A stretch of DNA of 64,000 nt, taken from assembly GCA_036389275.1 (NCBI GenBank), contig DASVQE010000107.1, positions 124,001 through 188,000 of the forward strand, in the 5' to 3' direction. The notes under the pieces are model-generated. The model was not told the origin of the DNA. It saw only the letters and a program-made list of their open reading frames with translations, and searched no databases. Shown piece by piece: positions 16,162 through 25,893 of the stretch (its first letter is position 1; every line of letters starts with the position of its first letter). This DNA is from QHVT01 sp036389275. GTDB taxonomy: Bacteria; Acidobacteriota; Thermoanaerobaculia; Gp7-AA8. The translations under genes and the position numbers were made by a program.

Positions 16162-18196
16162 GCGCCACGGCCGCGCGCGACTCGCGGGCGCGTCCTCCGA
16201 AATGATCGATGAGCGAGCCGACATCGACGACGAGCACGATCTCCGACTCGCCGATCTCCGTCGCGCCGGCGATGCCGGGCGTGGTCTTGAGCCGCTCGCC
16301 GACCGACTTGATCACCACTTCCTGCTGGCGCACCAGCGCGTCGACCAGAAGGCCGGCGGTCTTCTCGCCCGCTTTCGTCACCACCACGAACCACTTCGTG
16401 TCGGGACCCTGCTCGCGGCCGTCGTGCAGTTGAAAGGCGTCGGAGAGCCGCAGCAGCGGCAGGGTGAAATCGCGCAGGGTGAAGACCTCGCGCCGCTCGA
16501 CGGTGCGGATGTCGCGCGAGTAGATGCGCAGCGACTCCTCGACCGACGTGAGCGGAATGGCGAACTTCTCGCCGCCCGACTCGACGATCAGCGCCTGGAT
16601 GATGGCCAGGGTGATCGGCAGCGAGATGCGGAAGGTCGTGCCTTCGCCGATCACCGAGAGCACTTCGATGGTGCCCTTCAGCTCCTGCAAATTCTTCTTC
16701 ACCACGTCGAGCCCGACGCCGCGGCCGGAGATCTCGCTCACCTGCGCGGCGGTGGAGAAGCCGGGCGTGAAGAGAAGCTCGTAGGCGCGTTGCGCGTCGA
16801 CTGCGTCTTTTTCGCCGACCAGTCCGCGGGCGGCGGCGACGCGTTTTACGTTCGCCGGATCGATGCCGCGGCCGTCGTCCGAGACGTCGAGTACGACGGA
16901 GTTGCCCTGCTGATAGGCGTTGAGCGTGATGCGGCCGACCGGGTTCTTGCCGGCGGCGCGGCGCTCGTCGGGCGACTCGATGCCGTGATCGAGGGCGTTG
17001 CGGATGATGTGCATGAGCGGATCGGTCAGCTCGTCGACCATCATCTTGTCGAGCTCAGTGTCTTCGCCGCGCAGCACGAGCTCGATCTCTTTGTTCAACT
17101 CGCGCGCGAGCTTGCGCACGGTGCGCGAGAGCTTCGAGTAGATCTGCCCGACCGGCACCATGCGGATCTCGATGACCGACTTCTGCAGCTCGTTGAGCTT
17201 GCGGTCGAGATTGCGCGTGATCTTGGCCAGCTCGTGGCCGGTCATGCGGGCCTGCTGCTGCTGCATGGCGCGCGTGAGCGCCTCGAGCTGCGTCTTCTCG
17301 ATGATCAACTCGCCGACGATGTTCATCACGTGGTCGAGCCGGGAGATGTCGACGCGCACGGTCTGCGAGAGCGACCGCAGCGACATCTCCTCTTCGGCCG
17401 CAATGGGCTCGCTCGGCGCGACGGTCATGTCGGCCGGACCGGCCGCCGCCGGACTTGCGGCCTTCCGTAAGGACGTCACGGCGGCATCGGGCGCGAGAAT
17501 CTGCACCGCGGCGTCGTTGAGGGTCGAGCCGTAGAGCAGGCGGAAGGCGATGCCGTTGATGTTGCCTGTCGGAATGGCCGGCAGCGTCGAGATCACCTCG
17601 CCCGACTCGCTGAGCGCCTGCGTCAGCGCGCGCAGCCGCTCGTCGAAGTCGGAGAAGTCGAAGGTCACCTCGAGCACGAGGATGTGCTTGCCGGCGCGCA
17701 CGTTCTCGAGCAGCCGGTGCTCCTCGTACTCCGTGAGCGACTTGCGCGTCTGCTCGTCGAGGGTCAGCTCGGAGAGCGGATCGTCCGATTTCTGCTGCTG
17801 CTGGTTGGTGATGATGTGATGGATGCGGCGCGTGAGGCCGGTCATGTCGACCAGCGCGCCCAGCGACGGATCGTTGATGGCGATGACCAGTCGATTGAGG
17901 CTGTCGACCGAGTCGTAGAGGAGGTCGATCAGATCCTTGGTGATCTCGATCTTCCCCATGCGCAGGCGGTCGAGCATGTCCTCGAGGCTGTGCGAGAGCT
18001 CGGAGATGTCGGTGAAGCCGAGCATGCCCGCGAGGCCCTTCAGCGAATGAACCTCGCGGAAGATTTTGTTGACCAGCTCCGGCCGGACGTTCTTGCCTTG
18101 CGCCTCGAAGTCGACCAGGTCGCGCGAGAGCGTGTCGAGCAGTTCTTCCGCTTCGCTGGTGAATTCTTCTCGCGCGCGGTCGTCTTCTCTGGCCAT
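16154..18196 (-). CDS. cheA: CheA histidine kinase
   Basis: This 680-residue protein has an N-terminal HPt domain with phospho-histidine H50 (FREVHSLKGLAGMLGF). A linker region (to about 270) leads to the dimerisation domain (about 275-345). The ATPase domain has its N box near IIRNALDHGIE, G1 DVSDDGRGID and G2 GRGVGLDVVKKNL. A CheW-like domain occupies the C-terminus (about 530-670). There is no C-terminal receiver, so it differs from FrzE. It should phosphorylate the CheY-like proteins encoded beside it and CheB. It lies 3 bp after a cheY gene. Confidence 0.96.
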   Translation of the reverse strand: MAREDDRAREEFTSEAEELLDTLSRDLVDFEAQGKNVRPELVNKIFREVHSLKGLAGMLGFTDISELSHSLEDMLDRLRMGKIEITKDLIDLLYDSVDSLNRLVIAINDPSLGALVDMTGLTRRIHHIITNQQQQKSDDPLSELTLDEQTRKSLTEYEEHRLLENVRAGKHILVLEVTFDFSDFDERLRALTQALSESGEVISTLPAIPTGNINGIAFRLLYGSTLNDAAVQILAPDAAVTSLRKAASPAAAGPADMTVAPSEPIAAEEEMSLRSLSQTVRVDISRLDHVMNIVGELIIEKTQLEALTRAMQQQQARMTGHELAKITRNLDRKLNELQKSVIEIRMVPVGQIYSKLSRTVRKLARELNKEIELVLRGEDTELDKMMVDELTDPLMHIIRNALDHGIESPDERRAAGKNPVGRITLNAYQQGNSVVLDVSDDGRGIDPANVKRVAAARGLVGEKDAVDAQRAYELLFTPGFSTAAQVSEISGRGVGLDVVKKNLQELKGTIEVLSVIGEGTTFRISLPITLAIIQALIVESGGEKFAIPLTSVEESLRIYSRDIRTVERREVFTLRDFTLPLLRLSDAFQLHDGREQGPDTKWFVVVTKAGEKTAGLLVDALVRQQEVVIKSVGERLKTTPGIAGATEIGESEIVLVVDVGSLIDHFGGRARESRAAVAHV

Positions 18197-18199
18197 GCG

Positions 18200-18577
18200 C
18201 TACGCCACCCTGAGCAGTCTGCGCAGCTTCTCCACGAGGTCGCCGGCCTGGAACGGCTTGACCAGATACTCCTCGGCGCCGAGGGCCGCGGCGCGGCGGC
18301 GGTCTTCCTCGCTCGACTCGGTGGAGATGACCATGATCGGGATCGAGCGGTAGACCGGATGGTTCTTGAGGAAGCTCACCAGCTCGAGGCCGTTGATGTC
18401 CGGCATGTTGATGTCGGTGAGGATCGCGTCGAACTTGTGATGCGGCAGCGTCTTCAATGCCTCGAAGCCGCTGGCCGCCTCGACGATCTCGAGGTCGTAG
18501 CTCTCGGTTCCGCTCTCGATGACGGTGGTCAGATAGGCCCGCATCGAGGAGGAGTCTTCGACGACCAGAATCTTCAT
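18200..18577 (-). CDS. CheY-like response regulator upstream of cheA
   Basis: This 125-residue single receiver domain keeps all catalytic residues: E7/D8, phospho-acceptor D55 (LTDINMP), S85/T86 and K107 (YLVKPF). It lies 4 bp after the DUF4388 protein gene and 3 bp before cheA, so it is the most likely direct phosphorylation target of this CheA. It is about half identical by eye to the regulator at 7842-8225, with the same DINMP and STE/TTE boxes. Confidence 0.94.
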   Translation of the reverse strand: MKILVVEDSSSMRAYLTTVIESGTESYDLEIVEAASGFEALKTLPHHKFDAILTDINMPDINGLELVSFLKNHPVYRSIPIMVISTESSEEDRRRAAALGAEEYLVKPFQAGDLVEKLRRLLRVA

Positions 18578-18581
18578 GTAC

Positions 18582-20522
18582 TCACCGCCGCCCGGCCCGC
18601 TCGGATGCGAACACGGCGTTCCCGAAGGCGTAGCCGGCCTGCGAGAGAAAGATCTCGAGTCCGGTCATGCTGTCGATGGGAGCGCGGTGCTCGGCGTTGT
18701 CTCCGTACAGGATACCAATGGCGCGATTGCCGTGCAGGATCGGAAGTGCAACGACTTCCGTCGGCAAGAGGCCGCCGAGCTGCGCGATGAGATCGACGTT
18801 CGCGGGCGTGCGGCGCATCTTGCCGCGATGCGCTTCGCCGTCGGCGGCGACGTCGCCGAGGAGCGAGGGCTGGTCGCGCGCGATACGGAGGCGGCGCACG
18901 CGCGCGTCCATCTCTTCGCCGCCGCCGGTGACGCCGAAGCCGCCCAGTCCGACGAAGGCCTCGTCGCTGGTCATGAAGAGCGCGCCGCGGTCGAGGTACT
19001 CGGCGGAGAGACGGAGGATGGTCGCGGAGACCTGGCCGATGTCGTTCGGGTTCGACAGCTCGTTGATGAGCTGCCGCAAGAGACCGAAGGAGCGGTCGAT
19101 GGTTTCTTTCGACGCCTGCTCGTAAAACTTCTTGCCGGCGTCGGGACCGAGTCCGCCGGCGAGCTGTTCCCACTGCTGGAACGAGCGGTCGGCGAAGAGC
19201 ACCAGCTCGTCGGCGAAGAGCGAGAGCTCCTCTTCCGCGAGGCCCGGCTGCAGACGCGCCGGCGACGGTTTGGTGAGATAGAGATCGGCGCCGGTGCGCA
19301 ACAGCGTGTGGCGGCGGCGCAGATCGGTCTCCTTGTCGACCATCACCACCGGCAGGCGCGGGTTCTTCCGCTTGACCTGCTGCATCAGACGCACCGAGGC
19401 GTCGTCGGCGGTGAGCTCGAGAAAGGTGACGAAGTAACTGTTCGAGCGAAAGAGCTCGGTCATCGCCGAGCGAACGTCGTCGAGCGAGCCGTACTGAAAA
19501 ATCTTCACGCCCTGTTTGGTGAAGGCGCGCCGCGCGGCCACGCGCACGAGCGGATTGGTCTCGAAGAGGACGACGTTGCGGAACTGCGCCTCGGGCGACT
19601 CGACTTCGAACAGACCGCCGGCGACTTTGAACTGGCCGCTGGTCTGCGCGGCAACGCTGCGCGTCTTCGGCAGCTCGTCGGGCTCCGGAATCTGCAGCGG
19701 CTCGATGTCGAGCGGCGCGCGCGTTTGCTGCGGCGGTGGCGGCGGAGGCGCGGGCGCTTCGCGATGCGGCGGCATCGGCAAGGTTTCGTCGCCTGCGGAT
19801 GGTTCTTCGACGGACGGCAGCTCTTCGATCGGCGTGAACTCTTCGCGCGACGGAAAGGGCACGACGTTGTCGGCTTGCGCCGGCGCTGCAACGGGCGGCG
19901 GCGGCGGTGCGGACGGCGCGATCGGTTGTCCGAGTCCGAGGTTCAGCGAAGCCGGCGTGGCCTCGGCGGGCGCGGAGCCGCGCAGCAGCGCCTTCCCCAC
20001 TTTCAACGACTCCTCGAGACCCTTCAGCGGCTTGATCTTCTCGCCTTCGCCGGCGCCGAGGAGACGGTTCGGCGCGAAGCCGCCATCCTTGAACAGTTCG
20101 TCGGGGTTGTACTCGAGATCGAAAGAGCTCATCGCCTCGCTGAGGATGAAGTTGAACTCACCTTCCTTGCTCTGCAGCAGCGGCGTGACCACGTCGAGGA
20201 TGCGCTGCCGGATCGCGTTCGCGAGATCGTCCTTCGAGAGGAAGTTCAGATCGAGCACCGCCAGTCCCGCGGAGATCCCCTTGTCCTCGAGTTGCCGGAT
20301 CGTCGCGGCCTGATCGTGCCCGATCAGCCGCGACGCTTCGAGGTACGAGGTCATGTCGGGCAGATCGGGCGCGGCGGCGTTGACGACCAGACCGTTGCGG
20401 AAGAGCACCGTGTGCCGTCCGGCGCCGTCGATGATCTCGAGCACGCCGGTGCGCCGGCTGAGATAGACGATCTGAACGATGTCGGTGAGAGAGAGGTCTT
20501 CCAGGCGGCCGAGCAGGCTCAT
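18582..20522 (-). CDS. DUF4388 (PATAN) protein with a degenerate receiver and a GAF-like domain
   Basis: This 646-residue multidomain regulator opens with a DUF4388/PATAN domain: MSLLGRLEDLSLTDIVQIV, then a second strand-rich part with GEFNFIL near 145. A long Pro/Ala-rich linker (about 190-300) follows. Next is a receiver-like fold (about 315-435) ending in DLYLTKPSP but with no aspartate at the phospho site (VTFLELTADD). The C-terminal region (about 470-640) resembles GAF. Such proteins occur in social-motility and polar signalling systems. It lies between nusB and a cheY gene. A phosphorylation-independent signal adaptor is my inference. Confidence 0.8.
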   Translation of the reverse strand: MSLLGRLEDLSLTDIVQIVYLSRRTGVLEIIDGAGRHTVLFRNGLVVNAAAPDLPDMTSYLEASRLIGHDQAATIRQLEDKGISAGLAVLDLNFLSKDDLANAIRQRILDVVTPLLQSKEGEFNFILSEAMSSFDLEYNPDELFKDGGFAPNRLLGAGEGEKIKPLKGLEESLKVGKALLRGSAPAEATPASLNLGLGQPIAPSAPPPPPVAAPAQADNVVPFPSREEFTPIEELPSVEEPSAGDETLPMPPHREAPAPPPPPPQQTRAPLDIEPLQIPEPDELPKTRSVAAQTSGQFKVAGGLFEVESPEAQFRNVVLFETNPLVRVAARRAFTKQGVKIFQYGSLDDVRSAMTELFRSNSYFVTFLELTADDASVRLMQQVKRKNPRLPVVMVDKETDLRRRHTLLRTGADLYLTKPSPARLQPGLAEEELSLFADELVLFADRSFQQWEQLAGGLGPDAGKKFYEQASKETIDRSFGLLRQLINELSNPNDIGQVSATILRLSAEYLDRGALFMTSDEAFVGLGGFGVTGGGEEMDARVRRLRIARDQPSLLGDVAADGEAHRGKMRRTPANVDLIAQLGGLLPTEVVALPILHGNRAIGILYGDNAEHRAPIDSMTGLEIFLSQAGYAFGNAVFASERAGRR

Positions 20523-20540
20523 GGCCGAGCCTCGGCGCGG

Positions 20541-20978
20541 CTATTCCGGTCGCGCGGCACGTTCATCCGTGGCGAGATTGTACCGTTTGAGAATCCCGTC
20601 GAGGATGCCGTTGATGAATTGACTCGACTTCTGCGTGCCGTACTTTTTGGCGATCTCGATGGCCTCGTCGATGATCACCAGCTTCGGCGTGTCCGACTCG
20701 TGCAGGAACTCGTAGACCGACATGCGGATGATGTTGCGGTCGACGGCGGCCATGCGCGAGAGCCGCCAGTTCTCGGCCTGGTTCTGGATCATCTCGTCGA
20801 TGTCGGTGATGTGCGTGACGGTGCCGCGGAAGATCTTGGTGGCGAAGTCGCGCGTGTTCGGCTTCGACTTCTGCAGCTCCTCGAACGTGGCGATGATCTG
20901 GTCGGGTCCGTTGCCGGACATGTCGTGTTGAAAGAGCATCTGCAACGCGAGCTCGCGAGCCTTGCGACGGGCGCCCAT
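20541..20978 (-). CDS. nusB: NusB transcription antitermination factor
   Basis: This 145-residue all-helical protein matches NusB in length and sequence, with RRKARELALQMLF at the start, DRNIIRMSVYEFL in the middle and INGILDGILKRY at the end. NusB binds boxA RNA with S10 to promote antitermination in rRNA operons. It directly follows ribH with no gap, the common ribH-nusB pairing. The downstream neighbours are chemosensory genes, so a housekeeping pair heads the operon. Confidence 0.96.
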   Translation of the reverse strand: MGARRKARELALQMLFQHDMSGNGPDQIIATFEELQKSKPNTRDFATKIFRGTVTHITDIDEMIQNQAENWRLSRMAAVDRNIIRMSVYEFLHESDTPKLVIIDEAIEIAKKYGTQKSSQFINGILDGILKRYNLATDERAARPE

Positions 20979-21455
20979 CTACCGATCCTCCGTGCGAAGC
21001 GCGCGCCACAAGTTCGCCATCTCGATGGCCGCCAGCGCCGCCTCCCAACCTTTGTTCCCGCTCCCTTTCGACGAGCGTTCCACGGCCTGCTCGAAGGTGT
21101 TGCAGGTGATGACGCCGAAGACGACCGGGAACTGCGCGTCGACGGCGATGCGCGAGAGCTCGTTGGTCACCTGCGCGGAGATGAAGTCGAAGTGCGGCGT
21201 GTCGCCGCGGATGAGACAACCGAGGGTGATGATGGCGTCATCGCCGCGGCCGAGGAGCTTCGCGGCGAGGGTCGGGATCTCGAAGGCGCCGGGCACGCGG
21301 TAGACGCTGATGGCGTCGTCGGCGACTCCGTGGCGCGTGAGGCATTCGAGCGCGCCGTCCATCAGCCCCGACACGATCTCGTCGTTGAAGCGGCTGGCCA
21401 CGATGGCCACGCGCAGGCCATCGGCCACCAGACGTCCTTCGAAAGAGCGCGGCAT
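20979..21455 (-). CDS. ribH: 6,7-dimethyl-8-ribityllumazine synthase (riboflavin synthesis)
   Basis: This 158-residue protein is the usual RibH length. Hallmarks are IVASRFNDEIV, the VPGAFEIP loop, GCLIRGDTPHFDFI with catalytic H88, and the C-terminal GNKGWEAALAAIEM. It condenses 5-amino-6-ribitylaminouracil with dihydroxybutanone phosphate. No other riboflavin gene is in the window. It is the first gene of the long minus-strand run and has a perfect TATAAT 11 nt before its ATG. Confidence 0.97.
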   Translation of the reverse strand: MPRSFEGRLVADGLRVAIVASRFNDEIVSGLMDGALECLTRHGVADDAISVYRVPGAFEIPTLAAKLLGRGDDAIITLGCLIRGDTPHFDFISAQVTNELSRIAVDAQFPVVFGVITCNTFEQAVERSSKGSGNKGWEAALAAIEMANLWRALRTEDR

Positions 21456-21466
21456 TGCGGGCGCGG

Positions 21467-21474
21467 ATTATAGT
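21467..21474. promoter_or_regulatory. Shared divergent -10 core between ribH and a lipoprotein gene
   Basis: The 25-bp gap holds ATTATAGT. On the minus strand it reads TATAAT (21472-21467), 11 nt before the ribH ATG. On the plus strand it reads TATAGT (21469-21474), exactly 6 nt before the lipoprotein ATG. Both transcripts would be leaderless or nearly so, and the two promoters should exclude each other. No convincing -35 is seen on either side. Confidence 0.5.
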
Positions 21475-21480
21475 TCGGCG

Positions 21481-22131
21481 ATGCGCAAAGTCTGGCTGCT
21501 CGTCGGCGCGAGCGCGATGCTCGCCGCGTGCGATCCGCTCATCCGCCGCTTCAACGTCACGCCGCCGCAGCTCGCCTGCAGCGGCGAGGTGCTGGTGTCG
21601 TGGGAAGGAACCGACGCCGGCGGTCATCTGGAGACGAGTGAGCCGGTCACGCCGTCGCTGCCGTTCGACGCGCCTGCGAAAGGCTCGCAGAAAGTGCTCG
21701 TGGAGAAGACCACCACCTTCGTGTTCCGCTATCCCGGCGCCGGCCATCGCGACCAGACCGTGAACGTGGCCGACACGCCGGAAGTCAAGACATTGACTTT
21801 CTCCGGCGGGTGCACGGGCGCGCCGTCGCCGACGTTCAACACCGTCACCATCAGCGCGGCCGACGCGCCGGGAAAACTCACCAGCATCACCACCGACGCC
21901 GACTGGCCGATCCACGTCTTCCACAACGGCACCGAGGTCGCGCTCGCACCCGGCGCCGGCCCGATCTTCACCCTACCCGACCTCACCGCCGCCGGCGACT
22001 ACACCATCACCGTTCCCGGCGTTCCGGGCGAGGATCTCTGCAAAGGGAGCGGCGGCCCGACGGGCGGCGGCGATCCGCCGGGAGCGGTGCCGGCGGTGAA
22101 GGTGTTCGTGAAGGGAAGCTGCGGGAAGTAG
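21481..22131 (+). CDS. Putative lipoprotein of unknown function
   Basis: From ATG 21481 the product has 216 residues with a lipoprotein signal: basic MRK, hydrophobic core, and LAAC with the lipid-anchored cysteine at C17. The mature part is rich in Thr, Pro and Gly with beta-strand pattern and ends in a Gly/Pro-rich tail. An in-frame extension back to 21310 overlaps ribH and is not coding-like. It lies alone between divergent ribH and a convergent amidase gene with no space between stops. No family is recognised. Confidence 0.8.
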   Translation: MRKVWLLVGASAMLAACDPLIRRFNVTPPQLACSGEVLVSWEGTDAGGHLETSEPVTPSLPFDAPAKGSQKVLVEKTTTFVFRYPGAGHRDQTVNVADTPEVKTLTFSGGCTGAPSPTFNTVTISAADAPGKLTSITTDADWPIHVFHNGTEVALAPGAGPIFTLPDLTAAGDYTITVPGVPGEDLCKGSGGPTGGGDPPGAVPAVKVFVKGSCGK

Positions 22132-23983
22132 CTACTTCAGTCCCGCCGCCACCGCCACGCCGCGGCGGTCGTCCTGCTGCTGCGTGGCGTAGAAATCGGT
22201 GATGCCCTGGTAGACCGCTTCGGCGAGCTGCTGGCGGTATCTGGCGGTCTTGAGGAGCTCGCGGTCCTTGCGGTTGCCGAGGTTGCAGACCTCGAGGAGG
22301 ATGCGCGTGGGCACCTGGTTGTAGCGGATCACGGCCGGGACCCATTCGCTGCCGCCGCGCACGACGTTGTCGCGCACCGGATCAAACGGATGCACCTTCA
22401 GCCCGTTCGCGGTGAAGGCGGAGATGACCGACTCGGCGAACTCGCGCGACAGACCTTCCGACTCGAGGCGCTGCTCGCGCGTGGTGGTGACGGTCGGCTG
22501 CTCGCGCACTTCCTCGCGCGTGAGATAGATCTCGCCGCGCTTGCGGTACGACGGCGGCACGTAGTCGGCGCCGGGGATGTAGGCCATGGCGCCGCGCAGC
22601 GACGGGTGCAGCGAGTCGGCGTGAATGGAGATGAAGATCACTTTCTCGCGCGCGGTGCCGCCGCGGATGGCGCGGCGGAAGATGGAGTTCGCGAGATACC
22701 AGCGGAGATTCACGCCGACCACGGCATCGTCGAGCAGGTACTTCGGCGTGGTGAGGACGACGTGGTCGTTCGCGCCGTCGAGCACGTCGCGGGCCGGCAC
22801 CGAGAAGCCGCCGCTCTTCGACTTCGTCGTCATCGACACCGAGGCCGCGCTCTTCTTCTCGATGAGCCGCTTGAGACGGCAGGCCACGTCGTAGACGTAG
22901 GTCGCTTCCCAGACGTCGTCGTGCTCGGTGCCGGGATCGTTGCCGCCGTGGCCGGCGTCGAGGATCACCTGCACGCCGGACAGACCGGTCGCGCGGGCGC
23001 GCCGCGCCACTTTGGCGCTCTCGCGCCGCGCGGTCTCGCGCGCGACGCGGGCCGGATCGTCCTGCGGCAGATACTCCGGCAGCAGCAGCGACATCGGGAT
23101 CTTCACCGCGTAGCCGACCGGCAGCTTCGCCACGTCGTCGATCGCGTTGAACTTCACGAGGCGATCGAGCACGTCGCCGACGTCCTTCGAGTAGACGCGG
23201 CCGGTGAAGCGGATGGCCACCGAGGAGTAGAGCGCCTCACCTTCGCGCAGCCGGTAGACGGCATACGGCTCGGAGCCGGCGCGAACGTACGTGAGCGTCA
23301 GCGGCGGCTGTCCCAGAGGCTGCGCAACCGCCTCCGGTACATTTTCATCCGCTGCTGCACGCTGAACCGGATCGTCGCCTGGGTTCCGAACTTCCGCTGC
23401 CGTCTTCGGTGCATTCTCTTCCTCCGTGCTTCCGCCGAATGCGGCGGTGAGCAGTCGTTTGGGAACGAGGATCACGTCACCTTTGCGGGTCGAGAGTCCC
23501 TGATTGGGGTTGGCCTTGCGGATGAGGGTGTAGTTGGCGCCGTCGCCGGTGAACCAGGAGGCGATCTGCCAGAGCGACTCGCCTTCGATGCCGCGCGCGC
23601 CGACGACGACGTGCTGCCAGCCGTCGGCGGTCATGGCGTCGCGCGGAAACAAAGTCTTGATGACGTCGCGCTGCAGGTTCGGGCGCAGCAGCGCGAACGG
23701 CACGCGCACGAGCTGCTCCGATTTCAGATTGCCGTCCGACTGCGAGAAGCTGGCGAGCATCTCCCAGTTCGCCGCGTCGCCGGTGACGCGCTTGGCCAGC
23801 CGCGTCCAGGCATCGCCTTCATGCGGCTGCACGACCACGTCGAGCTCATAGTCGCGCGTGAGCGTGGCACGCAGCTCGGGCGTGATCTGCGCGGTGGCGA
23901 TGGGAGCTTGCGTCGCGGTTGACGAAGTGGGGGCCGCGCCGATCGCGAGAACCTGAAGGTTCAGCAGCAGCCACACCCACCCA

Positions 23984-23991
<8 letters not shown>
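22132..23991 (-). CDS. N-acetylmuramoyl-L-alanine amidase (Amidase_3) with LysM-like repeats
   Basis: The roughly 619-residue product has a signal-anchor helix at its very start (NGWVWLLLNLQVLAIGA). Three LysM-like segments follow, around GDAWTRLAKRVTGD, GESLWQIASWFTGD and GEALYSSVAIRFTG. The zinc amidase domain starts at VILDAGHGGNDPGT and contains FISIHADSLHP, giving metal-binding histidines and a glutamate. It cleaves the stem peptide from muramic acid in peptidoglycan. I chose the GTG at 23991, which overlaps the gatA stop by 8 bp. GTG 24006 is possible. A longer ORF to 24087 overlaps gatA further. Confidence 0.85.
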
Positions 23992-25388
<1,397 letters not shown>

Positions 25389-25396
<8 letters not shown>

Positions 25397-25673
25397 CGCC
25401 GATCACCTTCGGGACGACGAAGAAGCCGTCGCGCCACATCGGCGCGTTGTGCTCGACGAGCTCGCGCGCGATCGGCGGCCGCGGCTCGTCGTCGCGCAAC
25501 GGTGTCGCGGCCGCGGTGACTTCGTCCGATCCCGCCACGTCGACCTCGCGCAACTGGTCGATGTACGTCAGGATCTTCGTCATCTCGGCGGCCATACGGT
25601 CGAGGGCGGCATCGTCGAATTCGAGATGCGCGAGCGCCGCGACCCGGCGCGCTTCTTCGCGGTCGATGATCAT
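25389..25673 (-). CDS. gatC: Glutamyl-tRNA(Gln) amidotransferase subunit C
   Basis: From ATG 25673 the product has 94 residues, the normal GatC size. It contains REEARRVAALAHLEF and the ILTYIDQLREVD helix, ending in APMWRDGFFVVPKVIGG, all typical of GatC. It stabilises GatA and bridges it to GatB. An in-frame extension to 25751 is out of family length. There is no Shine-Dalgarno, but TATAGT sits exactly 6 nt before the ATG, so the message may be leaderless. Confidence 0.95.
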
Positions 25674-25679
25674 CAGACA

Positions 25680-25685
25680 ACTATA
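25680..25685 (-). promoter_or_regulatory. TATAGT box 6 nt before gatC, putative leaderless promoter
   Basis: On the minus strand TATAGT (25685-25680) is followed by 6 nt and the gatC ATG. This is the same box and spacing as at the lipoprotein gene at 21481. No -35 match is visible. A start point about 7 nt after the box would fall on the A of the ATG. Confidence 0.45.
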
Positions 25686-25881
25686 AGTGGCGCTGCGCTC
25701 CGGTGGCCAGAGAGCGCACGGTAGCGCGCACTCGCCTCGGCGCGTCGACATCGGCGCAAGAGGTCCGGAACATCGTCAACCTCCTCGGAGATCAGGACAT
25801 AGCCGAGGTACGATTGAGCGAGACATCAGGTACGCGTCTGATTTCTGCCGTCTGACTCGACGCGTGGCAGCGAACCACACG

Positions 25882-25887
25882 TAGCTT
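25882..25887 (+). promoter_or_regulatory. Weak TANNNT box 6 nt before the S24 repressor gene
   Basis: TAGCTT is 6 nt before the ATG at 25894, the same spacing as the stronger boxes elsewhere. The 220-bp divergent gap 25674-25893 contains no ORF I would call. It has two GGTACG words (within about 25810-25840) that could be part of an operator for the adjacent repressor. I see nothing else in it. Confidence 0.2.
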
Positions 25888-25893
25888 CCGGCG

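Noticed and set aside
18576..21473. Plus-strand ORF of 965 codons opposite the DUF4388, nusB and ribH genes.
   Set aside because: NusB and RibH on the minus strand are certain. The plus ORF is a shadow.
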